Origin: Flavobacteriaceae bacterium
GTDB taxonomy: Bacteria; Bacteroidota; Bacteroidia; Flavobacteriales; Flavobacteriaceae
Length of the DNA: 6,698 nucleotides
Assembly: GCA_030590765.1 (NCBI GenBank)
Contig: JAUVCP010000128.1
Span: 1 to 6,698, forward strand
Reading direction: 5' to 3'
Under the pieces are notes generated by a model, which was not told the DNA's origin, searched no databases, and worked only from the letters and a program-made list of their open reading frames with translations. The translations under genes and the position numbers were made by a program. The stretch's first letter is position 1; each line of letters starts with the position of its first letter. Below, piece after piece: positions 1 to 5,251 of this stretch.

Positions 1-587
1 TTTCCATTTTTTTCAATATGAATTACTTCTTCATCTGAAACGGTTGTTTTCGCTTCGGGATCCCAGTTTACCATTCGATAACCACGATAGATCAACCCCT
101 TATTAAAAAGATCAATAAAAACCTTGGTTACAGACTCTGACATGTCATCATCCATGGTAAATTTGGTGCGATCCCAATCACATGAAGCACCCAATTTTTT
201 TAATTGCTCTAAAATAATACCTCCGTGTTTATGTGTCCAGTCCCATGCATGTTTTAAAAACTCATCACGTGAAAGATCTGCTTTGGCAATTCCTTCTTCT
301 TTTAATTTTGCAACCACTTTTGCTTCAGTAGCGATAGATGCATGATCGGTTCCCGGTACCCAGCAAGCATTATAACCTTTCATTCTTGCACGACGAATCA
401 ATACATCCTGAATGGTATTATTCAACATATGACCCATATGCAATACACCTGTAACATTTGGAGGCGGAATTACAATTGTATAAGATTCTCGCTCATCCGG
501 AACCGAATGGAAATATCCATTTTCCATCCAATACTTATACCATTTATCTTCTACTTTTGTGGGATCATATTTTGTTGCAATATTCAT
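1..587 (-). CDS. valS: Valine--tRNA ligase, N-terminal part (runs off window edge)
   Basis: Cytoplasmic class I aminoacyl-tRNA synthetase that charges tRNA(Val) with valine. Translating the minus strand from the ATG at 587 gives 195 uninterrupted codons up to the window edge, so the gene is 3'-truncated here by the window and not by mutation. The HIGH-type ATP-binding signature is [13 protein letters not shown] at about residues 41-53. The ValRS-like [13 protein letters not shown] follows at about 76-88, and the NWDP segment at about 164-167 precedes the expected CP1 editing insertion. The KMSKS loop, anticodon-binding domain and C-terminal coiled coil would lie outside the window. Family members are about 870-950 residues, so roughly a fifth is present. 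The start fits the usual [13 protein letters not shown] N-terminus, and an exact TAnnTTTG box lies 26 bp upstream. There is no clear Shine-Dalgarno sequence, which is normal in Bacteroidota. It is divergent from the DUF1573 gene. Confidence 0.97.
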   Translation of the reverse strand, partial: MNIATKYDPTKVEDKWYKYWMENGYFHSVPDERESYTIVIPPPNVTGVLHMGHMLNNTIQDVLIRRARMKGYNACWVPGTDHASIATEAKVVAKLKEEGIAKADLSRDEFLKHAWDWTHKHGGIILEQLKKLGASCDWDRTKFTMDDDMSESVTKVFIDLFNKGLIYRGYRMVNWDPEAKTTVSDEEVIHIEKNG

Positions 588-612
588 ATATTCTGGTTTT
601 GAAAAACGTTTG

Positions 613-620
613 CAAAATTA
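613..620 (-). promoter_or_regulatory. Candidate -7 promoter box of valS
   Basis: The minus strand reads TAATTTTG here, an exact match to the Bacteroidota -7 consensus TAnnTTTG. It lies 26 bp upstream of the valS ATG, which would give a leader of about 20 nt. No convincing TTG -33 box is seen at the usual distance. This is a motif match only. Confidence 0.5.
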
Positions 621-719
621 CAATATTAAGATGGGTTCTAAAAATTGAATTTCATCAAAATTTTAAAACATTTTCAAAAATCCAAAAAAGCGCACTTCTT
701 TAACAATATATTTACATGA

Positions 720-756
720 TTGTTGTTAGTATTTTATCTAAAAAGTATTAATTTTA
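720..756 (+). promoter_or_regulatory. Candidate promoter of the DUF1573 gene
   Basis: TAATTTTA at 749-756 matches the Bacteroidota -7 box TAnnTTTG at all but the last base. TTG triplets at 720-722 and 723-725 could act as the -33 element with a spacer of about 23-26 bp, slightly long. The box ends 19 bp before the ATG at 776. The region 588-775 between the two divergent genes holds no other feature I can support. Confidence 0.4.
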
Positions 757-775
757 TCAAAAATATATCCAAATT

Positions 776-1225
776 ATGAAAAAAGTTGTTTTAATTTTAT
801 TTGTTGGATTCTTTGCTTTATCCATAAATGCACAAACTGAAGAAGAAATAAAAAAAGATTTTAGAGGCCCTATATTTGAATTTGAAAACGAAGTAATTGA
901 ATATGGTGATATTGCTGAAAATTCTGATGGCAATCGAGTTTTTAAATTTATAAATATTGGAAAAGCGCCATTGATTATTACTTCTGTAAAAGGAAGTTGT
1001 GGATGTACGGTACCAACAAAACCTGAAGAACCTATCATGCCAGGTGAAACTGGTGAAATAAAGGTTAAATATGCGACAAATCGTGTTGGACCATTTTCAA
1101 AAACAGTTACTATCACCTCAAATGCCTTTGTATCAAAAAAGATTGTAAGGGTTAAAGGAAGAGTTTTAGAAAGTGTACCAGATGACTTGCAAAAACAAAA
1201 AAGCATGTTATTTGAAAAAAAATAA
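776..1225 (+). CDS. Exported DUF1573 domain protein
   Basis: A 149-residue protein with a Sec signal peptide: MKK followed by a hydrophobic core to about residue 18, with likely cleavage after SINA at residue 19. The mature part is a single DUF1573 (PF07610) domain, a small all-beta, immunoglobulin-like fold common in Bacteroidota. Its hallmark is visible as VKGSCGCTVP at 71-80 (Cys75 and Cys77), followed by the PGETGEIKVKY strand at about 89-99 and a second beta hairpin ending in VRVKGRV. It should be periplasmic or surface exposed; no lipobox Cys follows the signal. The biochemical role of the family is not established, so none is assigned. The start is the only ATG that gives a complete signal peptide. 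It is a single-gene unit that ends at the bidirectional terminator at 1240-1269. A frame on the opposite strand (757-1236) is spurious. Confidence 0.93.
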   Translation: MKKVVLILFVGFFALSINAQTEEEIKKDFRGPIFEFENEVIEYGDIAENSDGNRVFKFINIGKAPLIITSVKGSCGCTVPTKPEEPIMPGETGEIKVKYATNRVGPFSKTVTITSNAFVSKKIVRVKGRVLESVPDDLQKQKSMLFEKK

Positions 1226-1239
1226 ACTATAATCAAATA

Positions 1240-1269
1240 AAAAAAAGCTCCAATATTGGAGCTTTTTTT
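1240..1269. terminator. Bidirectional rho-independent terminator
   Basis: A perfect 16-bp palindrome GCTCCAATATTGGAGC (1247-1262) is flanked by seven A on the left (1240-1246) and seven T on the right (1263-1269). Each strand therefore reads stem then U-tract. It lies 14 bp after the DUF1573 stop. On the minus strand its edge overlaps the TAA stop of the protease gene (1268-1270), so the two convergent genes share it. Confidence 0.93.
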
Positions 1270-2590
1270 ATTCGAACATGCTTTTTAGGTAAAACTCATA
1301 TTTTAAATGCTGCCCATTTCTACTGATCAAGAGTTTTATTTTTTTATTTTCTTTTTGAGATAAAATATGAATAATATCCTGCATTTCTTTATTGTACGCC
1401 ACCGATCCATTGATTTCTAAAATAATATCTCCAATCATCAAACCTGCATTTTTAGCTGGTGAATCATCACGCAATTGAGAAATGACATAGCTGGGTTTAT
1501 AAGCCAAAACATAACTGGAAATTATTTGAGTTATAGATTCCCCATCAGATGACACTCCATCTGTAAATTTTGATTTAGTCTCTTTTACGACCATATCACC
1601 TCCATAGGACAATTCTAACCCACTTTTATTGTACAAAAAAGGCTTTTTATAGTGGCTGTTTTTTTTTAATGTGATTTTTCTGCCCGGATAATCATAAATT
1701 ACATGAAACCTTCTAAGCACATTCGCCCCAAGTGTACCATTTCTTTCTTTGTTTTTATATGCAGCAACTATATACAAAGAATCAGGATAGGATACAGATG
1801 CATTTTCAAAAATAAAACTTCCAATTTTCAATTTATTGATCTTACTTCTTTTACCATAAATATCTCCGTTGAGTCCTTTTCCCAGATAATCATTAAAATA
1901 TTTATCCGAAACTATAATTTTTGGATGTGAATTTTCAAAAAGCCAAAGTGCATCTCCCCCCCCCGAATCGATCAATAGTTTTACATCAAATTCTTCTCCT
2001 AAATGATTTTGAACAACTACATCTATAAATGGTTTTTCACTATAAAAATCAAGAGGAAATGTCTCGCAGTTGCTGCACTTTTTATATGTATATGTTTTCG
2101 CGTTATAAAAAATCAACTTTTTAGAGGAGTAATTCACCTTGACCACAAAATCTCTAAAAAGGTCTCCACCTATAATTCCATTTATATCAATTCCCATTTT
2201 TCCAGAAAGATCAAACATATTATCATAAATAATATATGTCATCTGATTTGGATTTATCAGGCCGTCCATGACAAATAAATTATTTCTGGAGATCATTGCT
2301 TTTAATGCCTCCCCTTCACCTAGACCTTTCAATTCAATTTCTTCTACATCTTTCATTCTTTCAGACATATCAACTTTTAAATTGAACAAGATGGTTTTAT
2401 CAATCCCTGTATCAAATAAAAATGACAATTCAGTTCCGTTAACTTCTATCTGAATAACAATCAAATTATTAATCAAAGTGAACGGAAGGCTTACACTTTC
2501 TTTTTGATCCATAATATGAAATCTACCCTGAGCAATTCCCGAAAGGGTGTAAAAAATAAAAAGTAAAACTAAAAATATTCGAAAATTCAT
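1268..2590 (-). CDS. Exported retropepsin-like aspartyl protease with C-terminal PDZ domain
   Basis: A 440-residue protein. Residues 1-20 are a signal peptide (hydrophobic core, then SGIAQ). Two homologous retropepsin-like lobes follow. Lobe 1 has the catalytic motif FLFDTGIDKT (Asp60-Thr61-Gly62) and the hydrophobic-Gly motif GIIGGDLF at 138-145. Lobe 2 has LLIDSGGGDALW (Asp208-Ser209-Gly210) and GTLGANVLRRF at 285-295. Two Asp-Thr/Ser-Gly motifs in one chain would allow an active site to form within the molecule instead of by dimerisation (inference). A CSNC pair (Cys172, Cys175) links the lobes. A PDZ domain occupies about 360-435 (SYVISQLRDDSPAKNAGLMI, then GDIILEINGS). Bacteroidota have many such proteins annotated as aspartyl protease/PDZ proteins, probably periplasmic, with unknown substrates. 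The gene stands alone, and I saw no strong promoter upstream of the ATG at 2590. Oddity: a G9 coding-strand tract lies across the second catalytic motif. Confidence 0.9.
   Translation of the reverse strand: MNFRIFLVLLFIFYTLSGIAQGRFHIMDQKESVSLPFTLINNLIVIQIEVNGTELSFLFDTGIDKTILFNLKVDMSERMKDVEEIELKGLGEGEALKAMISRNNLFVMDGLINPNQMTYIIYDNMFDLSGKMGIDINGIIGGDLFRDFVVKVNYSSKKLIFYNAKTYTYKKCSNCETFPLDFYSEKPFIDVVVQNHLGEEFDVKLLIDSGGGDALWLFENSHPKIIVSDKYFNDYLGKGLNGDIYGKRSKINKLKIGSFIFENASVSYPDSLYIVAAYKNKERNGTLGANVLRRFHVIYDYPGRKITLKKNSHYKKPFLYNKSGLELSYGGDMVVKETKSKFTDGVSSDGESITQIISSYVLAYKPSYVISQLRDDSPAKNAGLMIGDIILEINGSVAYNKEMQDIIHILSQKENKKIKLLISRNGQHLKYEFYLKSMFE
1956..1964 (-). repeat. Homopolymeric G9 tract (C9 on + strand) inside the protease gene
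   Basis: Nine consecutive C on the plus strand, read as G9 in the gene, cover the last base of Ser209 and most of Gly210-Gly212 of the second DSG motif. The reading frame as given is open. Such a tract stands out in this AT-rich DNA. It is prone both to replication slippage and to sequencing error. Confidence 0.95.
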
Positions 2591-2750
2591 ATAGGTTTAA
2601 ACAACTATATATCAAGTTACTTCTAATAGCTGAATAATAATAATTTTTAAGAAAACTTTAGCTTTTAAAATACAGATTAGATTGCTATTTTCAATTACTC
2701 TATTCTTTTAACATAAAATATATTTTTATGTTCTACAAAGGTTGGAATAA

Positions 2751-2783
2751 AAAAACCTTTCTGTAAAAAATAGAAAGGTTTTT
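2751..2783 (-). terminator. Rho-independent terminator after the three-gene operon
   Basis: A perfect 12-bp stem, AAAAACCTTTCT (2751-2762) with AGAAAGGTTTTT (2772-2783), encloses a 9-nt loop. Read on the minus strand it ends in a seven-T run, and it lies 65 bp past the last stop of the operon (2849). No plus-strand gene ends upstream, so the minus-strand operon is the likely user. The T run on the plus-strand side is also adequate, so it may insulate both directions. Confidence 0.85.
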
Positions 2784-2794
2784 AATCTTTAATA

Positions 2795-2834
2795 TGTCTC
2801 GTCCTGAAATATCGTTACACAAAAACCAGTGTAA
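2795..2834. other. Possible insertion-sequence end remnant with small hairpin
   Basis: The plus strand begins TG TCTCGTCCTGAAATA at 2795 and runs into TTACAC (2815-2820), which pairs with GTGTAA (2829-2834) over an 8-nt loop. The first 26 bp resemble, from memory only, terminal inverted repeats of insertion sequences in Bacteroidota. No second copy, no transposase and no obvious target-site duplication are visible in 2591-2848. It could equally be untranslated sequence at the 3' end of the operon. Confidence 0.25.
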
Positions 2835-2848
2835 TGAAAACAATTTAT

Positions 2849-3175
2849 CTAACGTTTTGTCAATAGATCATTTACTTTGTTGAGTGTATAAGGAACCATT
2901 TCCTTAGCAATAGTATAACCAATAAAATATTTACGAGTCACCTTACTAGCGAGCAATAATGCTTTTATCATTTTTCCACCTGATTGCCTGTTACCACCGG
3001 ATAAATTATTTCCAAAAGTATCTTTAATAGAATTTCCACCTAATAAAGAAGATGTGATCTTAACAACAGGATTCTCTTTAATAGATAATTCAATAATCTC
3101 ATTATCTAATCTCAATTGTTTCTGAGCAAATTTCAAATCATCAAAAGACTCAATATTAAATTCATTTTTTGTCAT
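2849..3175 (-). CDS. Small protein of unknown function, third gene of the YtxH operon
   Basis: A 108-residue protein that I do not assign to a named family. Residues 1-35 look like a charged helix (DDLKFAQKQLRLDNEIIELS). Residues 45-67 are rich in Gly, Asn and Ser (LLGGNSIKDTFGNN, then LSGGNRQSGGK). Residues 68-108 look like an amphipathic to moderately hydrophobic helix with basic ends (MIKALLLASKVTRKYFIGYT, ending in LLTKR). There is no signal peptide. It starts 15 bp after the stop of the holin-like gene and ends in TAG, followed by the terminator at 2751-2783. Its place after a YtxH protein and a DUF1469-like membrane protein matches YqjK in the enterobacterial yqjDEK cluster, but I see no sequence signature proving homology. 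A cytoplasmic or membrane-peripheral partner of the other two is an inference. Confidence 0.85.
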   Translation of the reverse strand: MTKNEFNIESFDDLKFAQKQLRLDNEIIELSIKENPVVKITSSLLGGNSIKDTFGNNLSGGNRQSGGKMIKALLLASKVTRKYFIGYTIAKEMVPYTLNKVNDLLTKR

Positions 3176-3190
3176 AAATTCTAATATTTA

Positions 3191-3526
3191 TCAATCGTTA
3201 GTTAAATCTTCCTGAGCTCCCATTGCAGTTCTTACAACATGATCTTTTACCTTAGCACTCATCTTGTCTTTTGCAAACACATAATATATAATAAAGAACA
3301 ACAAATATATACCTCCTATTATTGCAAATCCTAAAGCTGTATTATCATAATACTGACCAATAAAATAAGCTGCTGCAATATTAAACAATAGAACAACAAC
3401 CATCACCAATAACGCAACAACAAAGAGACTAATAAGTTTAGCCGCCAAATTTGCCGATACGCTAATAAGCTCAAATTTTGTTAGTTGTATTTTATTCTCA
3501 ATATATTTTTTTAACAAATCTACCAT
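3191..3526 (-). CDS. Holin-X/DUF1469-like small membrane protein
   Basis: A 111-residue inner-membrane protein. Residues 1-28 form an amphipathic, basic N-terminal helix (LLKKYIENKIQLTKFELISV). Two membrane helices follow, at about 31-58 (LISLFVVALLVMVVVLLFNI) and about 64-85 (LGFAIIGGIYLLFFIIYYVF), joined by a short loop. A charged C-terminal tail (about 86-111) ends in EDLTND. This layout matches the Phage_holin_3_6/DUF1469 family (PF07332), which includes E. coli YqjE. Despite the name, chromosomal members are not lysis proteins of a phage, and no phage genes are nearby. It is the middle gene of a tight operon, 19 bp after the YtxH gene and 15 bp before the unknown gene. It probably anchors or works with the YtxH protein at the envelope (inference). 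Confidence 0.85.
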   Translation of the reverse strand: MVDLLKKYIENKIQLTKFELISVSANLAAKLISLFVVALLVMVVVLLFNIAAAYFIGQYYDNTALGFAIIGGIYLLFFIIYYVFAKDKMSAKVKDHVVRTAMGAQEDLTND

Positions 3527-3545
3527 AACTAAAACTTAGTGATTA

Positions 3546-3908
3546 TTAGGTATTTTTGATATCAGCTTCCATATTTTTAGCATCTTTTTCCAAATCTTTA
3601 TATTTGGCCTTTAAATCCTTTTCTAAGTCTTTTACTTTAGAAACTACTTCAGCATATTGCTCTTTAATTCCTCCTTTTACATCATAAAATTTTTCTCTAA
3701 AATTACTTAAAGATTCATTTTCTAAATTACTGATACGTTCAGAGATATCATTAAATCTAACTCCCATATCATCTTTAAAGTCTGCTGCATGACCAGCAAT
3801 TTTAGTTCTGGTTTCTTCTCCTGATGCCGGTGCTGCTAAAATTCCTGCTACTGCTCCTGCTACTGCTCCAATAATTAATCCTGCAAAAAAATTTGATTCA
3901 TTTGACAT
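3546..3908 (-). CDS. YtxH domain-containing protein
   Basis: A 120-residue protein. The N-terminal YtxH domain (PF12732) is recognisable: a glycine/alanine-rich membrane helix at about 8-26 (FFAGLIIGAVAGAVAGILAA) followed by the family signature APASGEETRTKI at 26-37. The remaining 80 residues are a long charged helix with heptad-like spacing (KVKDLEKDLKAKYKDLEKDA) that is probably a coiled coil extending from the membrane. YtxH-type proteins are widely linked to stress or stationary phase, but their mechanism is unsettled. It is the first gene of the operon. The ATG at 3908 starts directly before the helix as usual. The architecture parallels YqjD (an anchored amphipathic helix), and the next gene encodes a YqjE-like membrane protein, supporting a shared envelope role. 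Confidence 0.9.
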   Translation of the reverse strand: MSNESNFFAGLIIGAVAGAVAGILAAPASGEETRTKIAGHAADFKDDMGVRFNDISERISNLENESLSNFREKFYDVKGGIKEQYAEVVSKVKDLEKDLKAKYKDLEKDAKNMEADIKNT

Positions 3909-3943
3909 TTTATATACGTTTTAAGTTTACAATTATTTTAATG

Positions 3944-3951
3944 TAAAGATA
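3944..3951 (-). promoter_or_regulatory. Candidate -7 box of the YtxH operon
   Basis: The minus strand reads TATCTTTA, one mismatch from TAnnTTTG, 36 bp upstream of the YtxH ATG at 3908. No good TTG -33 element is seen, so support is weak. Confidence 0.28.
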
Positions 3952-4026
3952 ACCTATTTTTATTTGAAAATGAAAAAATCCTTAAAAATTTGAGCTGTTT
4001 CAACCATAAATTCGGAAATTATTTCG

Positions 4027-4034
4027 CAATTTTG
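4027..4034 (+). promoter_or_regulatory. Candidate -7 box of the aminotransferase-murB unit
   Basis: CAATTTTG differs from TAnnTTTG only in the first base. It ends 27 bp before the ATG at 4061, giving a leader of about 20 nt, as proposed for valS. The -33 element is unclear. Confidence 0.35.
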
Positions 4035-4060
4035 TAACATAATATATGAATTGAAATACT

Positions 4061-5251
4061 ATGCCTAAAATATCACAAAAAGGTCAGGCTATGCCCGAAT
4101 CACCAATTAGAAAATTAGTCCCTTTTGCCGAAGCTGCAAAAAAACGAGGAAATAAGGTTTTTCACTTAAACATTGGTCAACCTGATATAAAAACGCCACA
4201 AGTTGCTTTAGATGCTGTTAAGAATAATACTATTGAAGTTTTATCCTATGCCAGAAGTGAAGGGTCAGAAGAATACCGTGAAAAACTTGCAGCTTATTAT
4301 AAAAAACACAATATAAATGTAACTGCTGAAGATATCATTATCACCACAGGTGGGTCTGAGGCTTTGCTTTTTACTTTAGGTAGTATTACCGATGCTGGTG
4401 ATGAAATTATTATACCTGAACCTTTTTATGCTAATTACAATGGTTTTTCAACTGCCAATAACACCAAAGTAGTTCCTGTTATTTCATCTATTGATGATGG
4501 ATTTGCTTTACCTCCTATTGAAGAATTTGAAAAATTGATAAGCCCAAAAACAAAAGCCATTCTAATTTGTAATCCGGGTAATCCAACCGGATATTTATAT
4601 TCCAAAGATGAAATTAACAAATTAAAGGCTCTGGTTCTAAAACATGATCTATTTTTAGTTGCCGATGAGGTTTATCGAGAATTTGTTTATGATGACAACA
4701 AACATAATTCCGTAATGAGCTTAGACGGATTAGATCAGCATGCAATTATGATCGACTCTGTTTCAAAACGTTATAGCATGTGTGGTGCAAGAATTGGATG
4801 TGTTGTTTCTAAAAATAAAACATTTACCCAAGCTATTTTAAAATTTGCTCAGGCAAGATTGAGTTCACCAACTTACGCTTTACTTGCAAGTGAAGCTGCT
4901 TTGGAAACTCCTCAAAGTTATTTTGATGAAGTTATAGAAGAATATGTGGACAGAAGAAATATTTTGATAGAAGAATTGAACAAAATTCCAAATTTGAAAG
5001 TTTCAGAACCTAAAGGGGCTTTTTATTGTATTTCATAATTAAACATAAAAGATGCTGATGATTTTGCACAATGGATGCTAGAGAGCTTTCATGACAATAA
5101 TGAAACGGTGATGGTAGCACCTGCCAGTGGGTTTTATTCTACACCAGGTTCTGGTAAAAATCAAATTCGAATAGCCTATGTTTTGAACAAAGAAAGTTTG
5201 ATTCGTTCAGTTGAATTGCTTAAACTTGCATTAGAGCAATACAAAGGTTAA
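4061..5251 (+). pseudogene. Class I PLP-dependent aminotransferase (aspartate aminotransferase type), interrupted by in-frame TAA
   Basis: The N-terminal frame runs 325 residues from ATG 4061 to a TAA at 5036-5038. The same frame then continues without any shift for 70 more codons to TAA 5249-5251, restoring a 395-residue, family-length class I aminotransferase. Fold and active-site marks are present: the substrate loop LNIGQPD (36-42), TTGGSEALLF (95-104), NPGNPTG with Asn174 (171-177), ADEVYREF with PLP-ring Asp202 and Tyr205, and SVSKRYSMCGARIG with Schiff-base Lys236 and phosphate-binding Arg244. The tail beyond the stop carries NQIRIAYVLN, whose Arg (codon 370) is the expected substrate carboxylate-binding residue. 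A product ending at 325 lacks it and much of the small domain, so it should be inactive. Relatives typically transfer amino groups between aspartate or similar amino acids and 2-oxoglutarate; exact specificity is not readable. The gene overlaps murB by 1 bp. A recent nonsense mutation or a base-call error are the leading explanations. Confidence 0.88.
5036..5038 (+). other. Premature in-frame stop codon (TAA) in the aminotransferase gene
   Basis: The codon lies between FYCIS and LNIKDADDFAQ. From memory of the family, relatives here read roughly C-I-x-K-L-P-x-K-D-A-D-D, so the TAA occupies a Lys position and a single A-to-T change (AAA to TAA) would explain it. Frame and spacing are otherwise intact. 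Confidence 0.85.

Noticed and set aside
588..620. T-box or other aminoacylation-sensing leader upstream of valS
   Set aside because: The likely leader is only about 20 nt, with no specifier or antiterminator structure.
124..703. Three overlapping plus-strand open frames of 73-86 codons
   Set aside because: The first two lie antisense to valS, and the third (458-703) overlaps its start and runs past it into the AT-rich intergenic region. Their translations show no domain or signal, while the minus strand reads an unmistakable ValRS.
757..1236. 159-codon minus-strand open frame opposite the DUF1573 gene
   Set aside because: It mirrors the real gene. The plus-strand product has a signal peptide and the DUF1573 CGCT motif, and the minus-strand product has neither.
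1703..2453. Plus-strand open frames of 61-91 codons within the protease gene
   Set aside because: They are antisense shadows in AT-rich DNA with lysine/isoleucine-rich, featureless translations.
2815..2834. Second intrinsic terminator formed by the TTACAC/GTGTAA hairpin
   Set aside because: The stem is only 6 bp with an 8-nt loop, and no U-tract follows on either strand.
3191..3526. Phage holin as a sign of a prophage or lysis cassette
   Set aside because: The family name is misleading. The gene sits in a chromosomal operon with a YtxH protein, and there is no endolysin or phage gene nearby.
4435..4620. 61-codon minus-strand frame inside the aminotransferase gene
   Set aside because: It is the antisense of the conserved NPGNPTG region and has no independent support.
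5036..5038. Programmed recoding (selenocysteine, pyrrolysine or an altered genetic code) at the internal stop
   Set aside because: Those systems use TGA or TAG, not TAA. TAA serves as a normal stop for the DUF1573 and YtxH genes, and the site in the family is not a redox or catalytic position.
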